A stretch of 20,281 nt of DNA, from the NCBI GenBank assembly GCA_007695205.1, contig REEF01000593.1:1-20281 (forward strand). The letters are read 5' to 3'. The notes under the pieces were generated by a model. That model was not told the origin of the DNA. It saw only the letters and a list, made by a program, of their open reading frames with translations, and did not search any database. Position numbers and translations under genes: made by a program. This document shows, piece after piece, positions 8,049-14,198 of the stretch (positions within the stretch are counted from its first letter, which is position 1; every line of letters starts with the position of its first letter). Origin of the DNA: Planctomycetaceae bacterium. GTDB lineage: Bacteria; Planctomycetota; Planctomycetia; Pirellulales; Pirellulaceae.

Positions 8049-8906
8049 TCACGGCGACAGGTTGAATCGAGGACGGCGGCTGTGGATCAACTCTGATTCG
8101 TAGGCTCGCCGCATCTCGGTCCGCCGCGCAGCCGACTGGGGATCAAAGCTGTGGACTTCCACCATCACCTGTTCGATTCCCTGACGTTTGAGATAGTCCA
8201 GCAGGGTAGGACGATCGGATGCCTGCAAATGCTGCATGATCCGCCGTCGAACGTTCGAGGATTCGCCAATATAAAGGTAACCGCTGTGGTCCCGCAACAG
8301 ATAGACCCCCGGGCCGGCAGGGATTTCTTCGGGATGGCCGAGAATCTGATCGGCGGGCCAGACATCGATCTGGCGATTCCAATCTGCCACGCGAGCCACC
8401 AATTCCGGACGCAATCGCCGCGTCTTGCGTAAAGCAAACGCGGCTTTGCGCAAGGCGTAGACCGACACGTCGGGGGCGATCTGCCGAGCTGCCTGGTCGA
8501 ATTCCGCTCGCAATTCCGGATCGCATAACGCCCGGTCCAAGTTTTGGCGGCGTTTATCGTACAGCAACCTCGCTGCGATCTCGGCGGCGTGCAGGTAGGG
8601 GCCATGCGACAACCGGCGGGTACGCGTGGCGGGTGTCTGCAAGCGCCCCGCCTTCCGAAGATTCAGCAGCGTCCAATTCAGATCCAGCTCGGCCGCTGCC
8701 GGCAATCGCTGACGGCAGTAGTGGATAAAGGCGGCATTCAAATCATCGTCCAACAATACTTCGTCGGAACTCCAACCATCGTGCACCGCTCGAAAGGCTT
8801 CGAGCACCACCTCGCGAAACGACTGGTCGCCCGACCCAGCAGCGCAGGGTTCGGTGCAAGGTGCTACCAGCAAGACCGCACCGAGAATCGCAAGTGTTAT
8901 TCGCAT
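8049..8906 (-). CDS. GIY-YIG nuclease-domain protein with apparent signal peptide
   Basis: A 285-residue protein starting at ATG 8906, with AAGGG about 8 nt upstream. An upstream in-frame start at 8993 would run into the large inverted repeat and add an atypical Cys-rich extension, so I reject it. The N terminus, MRITLAILGAVLLVAPC..., looks like an export signal ending near CAAG (residues 20-24). Residues about 30-190 are helical, Arg/Leu/Ala-rich and unrecognised. Residues about 195-285 form a GIY-YIG domain: GVY at 200-202, YIG at 212-214, Arg-rich helix VRRRIMQH, and ELIHSRRPRFN with catalytic Glu272 and Asn282. The key residues look intact, so it should cut DNA. Exported GIY-YIG nucleases are unusual; the leader could instead be a membrane anchor. 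It is divergent from the rhodanese-reductase gene. Confidence 0.85.
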   Translation of the reverse strand: MRITLAILGAVLLVAPCTEPCAAGSGDQSFREVVLEAFRAVHDGWSSDEVLLDDDLNAAFIHYCRQRLPAAAELDLNWTLLNLRKAGRLQTPATRTRRLSHGPYLHAAEIAARLLYDKRRQNLDRALCDPELRAEFDQAARQIAPDVSVYALRKAAFALRKTRRLRPELVARVADWNRQIDVWPADQILGHPEEIPAGPGVYLLRDHSGYLYIGESSNVRRRIMQHLQASDRPTLLDYLKRQGIEQVMVEVHSFDPQSAARRTEMRRAYESELIHSRRPRFNLSP

Positions 8907-8954
8907 CGAAATCGCCCTTTTTCCACCGATTTTCTTGTGACAAACAAGGCAAGG

Positions 8955-9033
8955 CAAGGGGGCGGGAGTCGTTTTCGGCCATCGATTAACCACATGGAAA
9001 ACGGTCTATCCGAAAACGACTCCCGACCCCTTG
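8955..9033. repeat. 24-bp inverted repeat with 31-nt loop (REP/MITE-like hairpin)
   Basis: Arm 1 is 8955-8978 and arm 2 is 9010-9033. They are reverse complements over 24 bp with a single mismatch (position 8962 against 9026); the inner 15 bp, GGGAGTCGTTTTCGG, pair perfectly. The 31-nt loop holds a small CCAT/ATGG pairing. It lies between two divergent genes, 48 bp from the GIY-YIG start and 75 bp from the reductase start. The G-run followed by a short T-run resembles palindromic REP elements mobilised by Y1-type (RAYT) transposases, but no transposase is in the window and no second copy was seen here. It could also act as a structured leader or a bidirectional transcription block. Confidence 0.8.
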
Positions 9034-9074
9034 AACCGATCCAACGTACGATTGTGCCCGGTCGAATCCGAAAT

Positions 9075-9080
9075 TAGAAT
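9075..9080 (+). promoter_or_regulatory. Candidate promoter of the CoA-disulfide reductase gene
   Basis: TAGAAT at 9075-9080 is preceded by TTGTGC at 9052-9057 with a 17-bp spacer. It lies just outside the large inverted repeat and would give a leader of about 20 nt ending in the GGAAGGAG ribosome site (9097-9104). The -35 matches only its TTG half well. Confidence 0.4.
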
Positions 9081-9108
9081 CTGGGTTTTGATCGGCGGAA
9101 GGAGAAAG

Positions 9109-10785
9109 ATGGCAGAGAAAAGTCTAACGATCGTGATTATTGGTGGCGTAGCCGGCGGAGCTTCGGCAGCCACGCGGGCTCGACGCATGAACGAGGATGC
9201 GGAGATCATTGTTTTAGAAAAGGACGATTACGTATCCTTTGCGAACTGCGGCTTGCCGTACTATTTGGGAGGCGAGATCGCCGAACGCAGCCGATTGCTG
9301 GTCGCGACGGAAGACTTCCTGCGACAGCGATTTCGGCTCGATATTCGAACCAGGCACGAGGTCGTCTCGATCGATCGTTCGACCAAGAGCTTGACGATCC
9401 GCGACCATACCAGCGGGCAGACCTATCGCCAGGCCTACGACAAGGTGATTCTGGCCCCGGGTGCGACCCCTTTGATTCCGCCGATCCCGGGTCGGGAGGC
9501 CGCCGGGGTGTTCACGCTACGAAATATGGCCGATACCGACCGGATCCATGCCGCGATCGCGACCAGTCGCACTCGGCGCGCAGCCGTCATCGGTTCGGGG
9601 TATATCGGACTGGAGATGGTGGAACAACTGGTCCATCGGAAATTCGAGGTCGCGTTGGCGGAGCTGCAGTCACAGGTGCTTCCCCTGCTGGATTTCGAAA
9701 TGGCTCGAGTGTTGGAAGACGAACTGCGGACTCACGGAGTCGCCGTGCATACCGGTGACGGCATCCAGCAGGTATTGACCGATTCGACCGGAGCAGCATG
9801 TGGGGTGGAACTGCAGAGCGGGACGCGGATCGATGCCGATCTGGTCATCCTGGGCGTGGGAGTCCGGCCGGAGATGCAGTTGGCCGTCGATGCGGGCTTA
9901 AAGATCGGCGACAGTGGCGGGATCGCCACCAACGGCTGGATGCAGACCAGCGATCCCGACATCTATGCGGTCGGAGACGCAGCCGAGTATCCTTACGGGC
10001 CAACGGGCGATCAGCAGCGGGTCGCGTTGGCGGGACCAGCCAACCGAGCCGGCCGATTGGCGGGCGAACACGCCGCGACGGGCGAATCGGCGCCGATGGC
10101 ACCTGTGTTCGGAACGTCCATCGTTCGCGTCTTTGGGATCACCGCTGGCATGACGGGGTTCAGTGCCGCGATGGCAGTACGGTCAGGTCGTCCGTCGGCC
10201 AGCGTGACCATCGTCGCCAATCAGCATGCTGGTTACTATCCGGGCGCTACGCCGCTGACGTTGAAACTGACGTATGATGCGGACAGCGGCCAGGTGTTGG
10301 GCGCCCAGGCCGTGGGGCGCGATGGTGTCGACAAGCGTTTGGACGTCATCGCGACAGCCATGGCCTTCCGCGGCACCGTCCGCGACCTGGCGGGACTGGA
10401 CTTGGCGTATGCTCCGCCCTTCGGTGCGGCCAAGGACCCCATCCATCAGGCGGCTTTCGCCGCTTGCAATGAATTGGATGGCATCGAGCAGTTCATTGAA
10501 TCGGACGCCGATCTGACCGATAAGCAGGTGGTCGATGTCCGCACGGCAGCCGAAGTACAGAAGGCTCCGCTGGCGGGCGCGGCCCATGCCGTGAACATCC
10601 CGCTGGATGAACTGCGCGAGCAGCGGCAGCGTTTGGATCCGACGATCGAGACGGTCGTGTCATGCGGTGTCGGTGTACGAGCCCATGTGGCAGCCTGCAT
10701 CCTGCGCCAATCGGGATTCGTCGACGTCAAGAACCTGGCCGGAGGCGCCCTGGTGCGAAGCCGCGCCATCCGCAACCCGGCCTGA
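9109..10785 (+). CDS. CoA-disulfide/persulfide reductase fused to a rhodanese domain
   Basis: A 558-residue flavoprotein starting at ATG 9109; GGAAGGAG (9097-9104) 4 nt upstream decides this start over an upstream in-frame ATG. Residues 6-455 are a class of pyridine nucleotide-disulfide oxidoreductase: FAD site IGGVAGGASAA (11-21), redox Cys47 in SFANCGLPYYLGG, NAD(P)H site VIGSGYIGLE (160-169), second FAD contact DIYAVGDAAE, plus the CoA-disulfide reductase marks HAGYYPGA (373-380) and YAPPFGAAKDP (434-444). Residues about 460-550 are a rhodanese domain with Cys519 in VSCGVGVRAH. The family reduces CoA disulfides, CoA persulfide or polysulfide with NAD(P)H in the cytoplasm, linking sulfane sulfur to redox balance. 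It converges on hcp, with 299 bp between them. Confidence 0.93.
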   Translation: MAEKSLTIVIIGGVAGGASAATRARRMNEDAEIIVLEKDDYVSFANCGLPYYLGGEIAERSRLLVATEDFLRQRFRLDIRTRHEVVSIDRSTKSLTIRDHTSGQTYRQAYDKVILAPGATPLIPPIPGREAAGVFTLRNMADTDRIHAAIATSRTRRAAVIGSGYIGLEMVEQLVHRKFEVALAELQSQVLPLLDFEMARVLEDELRTHGVAVHTGDGIQQVLTDSTGAACGVELQSGTRIDADLVILGVGVRPEMQLAVDAGLKIGDSGGIATNGWMQTSDPDIYAVGDAAEYPYGPTGDQQRVALAGPANRAGRLAGEHAATGESAPMAPVFGTSIVRVFGITAGMTGFSAAMAVRSGRPSASVTIVANQHAGYYPGATPLTLKLTYDADSGQVLGAQAVGRDGVDKRLDVIATAMAFRGTVRDLAGLDLAYAPPFGAAKDPIHQAAFAACNELDGIEQFIESDADLTDKQVVDVRTAAEVQKAPLAGAAHAVNIPLDELREQRQRLDPTIETVVSCGVGVRAHVAACILRQSGFVDVKNLAGGALVRSRAIRNPA

Positions 10786-11084
10786 GTTCGTCGTTCCGCC
10801 TTTAGTTGGTTCAACGAGAGCCGGCGAAAACCGATATGACGAGCATGCTAAGCACCGTGCGAGAAATAACTGACGCACTTTCGGCCATGGCTCGATCGAA
10901 CGGGGGAGAGTCGCGGTCCGCACAGACATTCTTTGCCAGACGAAGCCCTGCGGCCTTGCAACAGCGGGACCGAGCGTGGCGTGGTGGTCGGCGTCGCGTG
11001 CAGCACGATGCGCAAAGCTTCATCGGCAGGGATCGGTATCGAAGGGCATCGCTGGCAGTTAGCCCTTTGCTTCTACGGGCAAGC
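10786..11084. other. Convergent intergenic region, no gene seen
   Basis: This lies between the 3' ends of the rhodanese-reductase and hcp genes. Short open frames cross it on both strands, but they are Arg/Cys-rich, lack ribosome sites and show no recognisable domain. I could not find a strong stem followed by a T-run on either strand, although some termination signal might be expected between two converging genes. It could hold gene debris that has lost recognisable sequence. Confidence 0.45.
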
Positions 11085-12737
11085 TCACGCCAGGATCGCC
11101 GTCAGATCCTCCTGTGGCGTCTTGATGGGCATGATGTTGAACTTCTCGACCAGCACGTTCAACACGGCGGGGGTGATGAAGGCTGGAAGGTTGGGCCCCA
11201 GCCGCATGTCCTTGATGCCCAGGTACAGCAACGTCAGCAGGATCGCTACGGCCTTCTGCTCGAACCAGCTTAGGATCATCGACAAGGGCAGGTCGTTCAC
11301 CTCGCACTCGAAGGCTTGGGCCAAGGCCGAGGCGACTTTGATGGCTGAATAAGCGTCGTTGCACTGGCCCATGTCCAACAGCCGCGGAATGCCGCCGATG
11401 GTGCCGAAGTCCAGCTTGTTGAAGCGGAACTTGCCGCAGGCCAACGTCAAGATCACGCAGTCGTCCGGAACAGATTGTGCAAAGTCAGTGTAGTAGTTGC
11501 GCCCGAGTTCGAATCCGTCGCAGCCGCCGATCAAGAAGAAGTGCCGGATGGCGCCGCTCTTGACCGCTTCGATCACCGTGTCCGCCACGCCCAAGACCGC
11601 GTTGTGTCCGAAGCCGATCGTGATCTTCTTTTCCGGCGCGTCTTCGGAAAAACCCGGGTTGGCCAACGCACATTCGATCACCGGCGTGAAATCCTTGTCG
11701 GGCCCGATGTGCTGGACGCCCGGCCAACGCACCAAGCCGGTCGTGTAGATGCGGTCCTTGTAAACCGGTTGCGGTTGAACGATGCAGTTGGTCGTCATCA
11801 GGATCGGGCCCGGGAATTCCGAAAACTCGCGTTTCTGATCCTGCCAGGCGCCGCCATAATGGCCGGCCAAGTGGCTGTACTTCTTCAATTCGGGATAGGC
11901 CAGGCAAGGCAGCATTTCTCCGTGGGTGTAGACGTTGATCCCTTTGCCTTCGGTTTGCTGCAGCAGTTCGCCCAGGTCCTTCAAGTCGTGGCCGGACACC
12001 AGAATCGCCTTGCCCTTGACCGGCGTGACGCGGACCTCCGTCGGCTCGGGCTGGCCGTAGACGCCCGTGTTGGCGGCGTCCAACAACTCCATGACTTTCA
12101 GATTCAGTTCGCCCACCTTCATGGCCCAACCGACCAGATCGTCCACCGCCGGATTCTCCCGGCACAGGAAGTCGATCCCGGCATGCATGGTAGCGAAAGC
12201 CTCGGCATCCTCGCGGCCCAGCACCAGCGCATGCTCCATGTAAGCGGCCGTACCCTTCAATCCGTACAGGATCAGTTCCTGCAGACCGGTCACGTCTTCT
12301 CCCTGAGCCTGGAAGCGGCTGGGGATCGATACCGTCCGGCCCTGGTTGATCAGGCCTTCGCGGGTAGAGGCCGGCTGCCATTGGGTCGTACCATTCATCT
12401 GCTCGGGCGAAACGCCACGTTCACGGCAAGCCGCCTCGTACAACTGCCGCGCCTTGTCGCGGATGCCGACGGCGCTCAGCAAATGTTGTTGGATGCTGGC
12501 CGAATCAAAATCGACGTTCGTCACCGTGGCAAACAACGCCTCGATCACAAACCGATCCACGTCCGCGTCCCGCTTGCCTAGCTCGGCAGCCCGATGAGCG
12601 TACTGCGAAATGCCTTTCACAGCGTGGACGACCAGATCCTGCAGTGCCGCCGTCTCCGGCGTCTTGCCACACACGGTTCGCTCCAAACAGGCCTTGCCGT
12701 CGCGGGTCTGTTCACACTGATAACAAAACATGTCCAT
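11085..12737 (-). CDS. hcp: Hybrid-cluster protein (Hcp), class I
   Basis: A 550-residue protein with the whole Hcp architecture. The N-terminal Cys5-x2-Cys8-x8-Cys17-x5-Cys23 pattern is that of class I (Desulfovibrio-type, [4Fe-4S]) enzymes rather than the E. coli class. Ligands of the hybrid 4Fe-2O-2S cluster are all visible: His250, Glu274 (THGEM), Cys318 (TTNC), Cys406 (GGCDG), Cys434 (ACGK), Cys459 (GQCND) and Glu494 (FEQKA). Hcp is reported to act on nitric oxide or hydroxylamine and to protect against nitrosative stress in the cytoplasm; it is typical of anaerobic or microaerobic metabolism. AGGAGGAG stands about 6 nt before the ATG. No hcr reductase gene is adjacent, as expected for class I. 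A promoter with an inverted repeat in its spacer lies upstream, so regulation by a redox or NO sensor is likely but unproved. Confidence 0.97.
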   Translation of the reverse strand: MDMFCYQCEQTRDGKACLERTVCGKTPETAALQDLVVHAVKGISQYAHRAAELGKRDADVDRFVIEALFATVTNVDFDSASIQQHLLSAVGIRDKARQLYEAACRERGVSPEQMNGTTQWQPASTREGLINQGRTVSIPSRFQAQGEDVTGLQELILYGLKGTAAYMEHALVLGREDAEAFATMHAGIDFLCRENPAVDDLVGWAMKVGELNLKVMELLDAANTGVYGQPEPTEVRVTPVKGKAILVSGHDLKDLGELLQQTEGKGINVYTHGEMLPCLAYPELKKYSHLAGHYGGAWQDQKREFSEFPGPILMTTNCIVQPQPVYKDRIYTTGLVRWPGVQHIGPDKDFTPVIECALANPGFSEDAPEKKITIGFGHNAVLGVADTVIEAVKSGAIRHFFLIGGCDGFELGRNYYTDFAQSVPDDCVILTLACGKFRFNKLDFGTIGGIPRLLDMGQCNDAYSAIKVASALAQAFECEVNDLPLSMILSWFEQKAVAILLTLLYLGIKDMRLGPNLPAFITPAVLNVLVEKFNIMPIKTPQEDLTAILA

Positions 12738-12806
12738 GGTTTTCTCCTCCTAGGGGTTGCAGGACAGTGAATACGACCTTGGGTCACCTCAGTCTTCCGA
12801 ACCCTT

Positions 12807-12834
12807 ATTCTACACCTTTAGGTGACTGATGCAA
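12807..12834 (-). promoter_or_regulatory. hcp promoter with inverted-repeat operator in the spacer
   Basis: Read on the minus strand, TTGCAT (12834-12829) and TAGAAT (12812-12807) are separated by 16 bp. The first 12 bases upstream of the -10 (12824-12813) are a perfect inverted repeat, CACCTAAAGGTG. A further GTCACCT copy, in the opposite orientation to the AGGTGAC at 12820-12826, lies at 12783-12789. A dimeric regulator bound here would block or reshape the promoter. Which regulator is unknown; known hcp controllers include NsrR and CRP/FNR-type HcpR, but the site does not clearly match either consensus as I know them. Confidence 0.5.
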
Positions 12835-12851
12835 GGTGGGTGTCGTGCGAC

Positions 12852-13024
12852 TTAAGTCGATGAACTCCGGAGCCGGGCCAATTCGGCTCGCAGCCCGCCC
12901 CAGCTCCGCCTCGGCGGCTTGCCGGGCCTTAGGTTTCGCGCTGTCGGGCCTAGGCTTCGCGATCCGCACGCTTGGCCTCGTGCTCGAGCCGCTCTTGGCG
13001 AGTCAACCGCCGTTGGCCGTCGAC
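12852..13024 (-). pseudogene. Decayed C-terminal coiled coil of a Uma2-family protein
   Basis: On the minus strand, from 13024 down, one frame reads DGQRRLTRQERLEHEAKRAD, then meets two stops. A second frame continues KARQAAEAELGR, and after another one-base shift a third frame reads LRAELARLRSSST followed by a stop at 12854-12852. Joined, these give the Glu/Arg/Ala heptad tail that many Uma2 (DUF820) endonuclease-like proteins carry. Two frameshifts and two internal stops show it is dead. It sits just upstream of the hcp promoter and abuts a second Uma2 fragment on the opposite strand. Confidence 0.6.
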
Positions 13025-13130
13025 GGCCGATTACGACCGGGGCGGCAAGTTCGCGCACGATCGGCGTCTGGCGTCGTTGCAGGAGTACGTTCTGGTCAGC
13101 CAGGACCGGCTCAGGTCAGTGAGGCAATGA
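13011..13130 (+). pseudogene. Fragment of the Uma2 (DUF820) catalytic core
   Basis: The plus-strand frame beginning at 13011 reads RWPSTADYDRGGKFAHDRR and then LASLQEYVLVSQDRLR, ending at a TGA (13128-13130). This matches the Uma2 core pattern (S-P-S-T-x-x-x-D-x-x-x-K-x-x-x-Y followed by L-x-E-Y-x-L-V-x-x-D), including the conserved Asp/Lys region. There is no start codon, no N-terminal half and no continuation, so only about 38 codons survive. Its last 20 bp overlap the 3' end of the PHP gene on the other strand. Confidence 0.65.
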
Positions 13131-14001
13131 ACCCCGCGTCCAGGTTGTTTCCGGCCGTACGAGCAGGTACCGACGAACGAGGCTGCAGTGTGTGACGAGC
13201 TATCGGGATCGGAATATCGCGACGTGTGCGATTGACGTACAAACTGACGTGCTGGTAACCGCATTGTTCCAGCAGATCCAATGCTTCGAGAAAGCCGTCC
13301 CCGACCCGCTGCGGTCGATGAGCGTCGGCGCCGATCACCACGGGGATGGACCGCTGGCGCATCTGGACCAGCATCTGGGGGAACGGGTTCATCTCGGGGA
13401 CGGTCTTGTTCTTGCCCGAGGTGTTCAATTCCATGGCAACGCCGGCCGCGGCGATGCGGTCCAGGGCCTGGCAGATATCGTCCCAAATACGTTCGGGCAG
13501 CCAATCGTCGGGCGTCTCGTTTTTGACGAAGTCCGGGTGAGCCAGGCAGTCGAACAGCCCGGTTTCCGCTGATTCGGCCAACAATCGAAAGTAGGTTCGC
13601 TGGAATTCCACGGCATCGCCGGTCCAGTAACGCTGTCGGAACTCGGCCAGTTGCGGATGGATCGAACCCAGCACGTACTGAAAGTCGGCCATCTGCAATT
13701 GGGTTTCCAGCCAGGGTTCGTACCCCGGAAAAAAATCGGCTTCGATACCCAGCCGCACATCGATGCGACCGCGCCACTGTTGTCGAGCGTGAAAGACCAT
13801 TCGCAAATAGTCGTCGAACTCCGACATGCTCATCCGCACGCGGTGGGAAAATCCGTCCGGCATCGGATTATGGCAAGTGACCATCAATCCCTGCAGACCT
13901 CGCCGATAAGCGGCTTCCGCATACTCGAAGGGCAGACCGACCGCGTGTTTACACAGCGGGGTATGCGAATGCGTCTCGTACAACATCATCTCCTGATACA
14001 T
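13111..14001 (-). CDS. PHP-domain histidinol-phosphatase-like hydrolase
   Basis: A 296-residue PHP-family enzyme. The metal-binding residues are in place: His11 and His13 (THSHTPLCKH), His19, His44 (VTCHNP), Glu87 (LGIEADF), His115 (GSIHPQ), His155 (LAHPDF), and Asp226/His228 (GADAHRP). The length and the GIEADF/GSIH/GADAH pattern fit the HisJ-type histidinol-phosphatase family, which removes phosphate from L-histidinol phosphate in the cytoplasm, using a trinuclear metal site. No other his genes are near, so another phosphoester substrate is possible. GGGAGAG stands about 10 nt before the ATG at 14001; an ATG pair five codons in is the alternative. The C-terminal 25 residues after about 270 look unconserved and overlap the Uma2 fragment on the other strand. 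Confidence 0.85.
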   Translation of the reverse strand: MYQEMMLYETHSHTPLCKHAVGLPFEYAEAAYRRGLQGLMVTCHNPMPDGFSHRVRMSMSEFDDYLRMVFHARQQWRGRIDVRLGIEADFFPGYEPWLETQLQMADFQYVLGSIHPQLAEFRQRYWTGDAVEFQRTYFRLLAESAETGLFDCLAHPDFVKNETPDDWLPERIWDDICQALDRIAAAGVAMELNTSGKNKTVPEMNPFPQMLVQMRQRSIPVVIGADAHRPQRVGDGFLEALDLLEQCGYQHVSLYVNRTRRDIPIPIARHTLQPRSSVPARTAGNNLDAGFIASLT

Positions 14002-14043
14002 CCTTACCGTTCTCTCCCTTTCTCAAATCCTTTTTGTTTTTGC

Positions 14044-14052
14044 ATTATAACA
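14044..14052 (-). promoter_or_regulatory. Extended -10 promoter for the PHP gene
   Basis: On the minus strand, TGTTATAAT (14052-14044) is a perfect -10 hexamer TATAAT with the TGn extension. No good -35 is visible at 16-18 bp, as is common for extended -10 promoters. A purine/A-rich leader of about 35 nt follows, up to the ATG at 14001. Confidence 0.55.
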
Positions 14053-14198
14053 GCTTACTCGCCAGATCCGCCAGGTCATCGAACAGATGGCTGCATCTAC
14101 GGATCCCGTTTGGAAGAAATACCGCCCTGGAGATGGCCTAAGATCCCGGTTGCTGGGCGGGATTCAGCAGAAATCAAAGGAAGGTGAGATTTCCGCAA

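Noticed and set aside
6924..8096. 390-codon plus-strand ORF overlapping the lactate permease in another frame
   Set aside because: The permease frame has strong family signatures; the overlapping frame is Arg-rich with no domain.
8868..8876. Lipobox-like LVAPC in the GIY-YIG leader
   Set aside because: Pro directly before the Cys is not accepted in lipoprotein signals; treated as an ordinary export or anchor signal.
8907..8993. N-terminal extension of the GIY-YIG gene from 8993
   Set aside because: It would be encoded partly by the inverted-repeat arm, lacks a ribosome site, and hides a good signal peptide beginning at 8906.
11475..12581. 368-codon plus-strand ORF antisense to hcp
   Set aside because: It mirrors a fully conserved hcp reading frame, has no recognisable domain and is typical of antisense openness in GC-rich genes.
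14139..14164. Stem GATCCCG/CGGGATT as terminator of the 14199-17074 operon
   Set aside because: The stem is only 6 bp with a 9-nt loop and there is no T-run after it on the minus strand.
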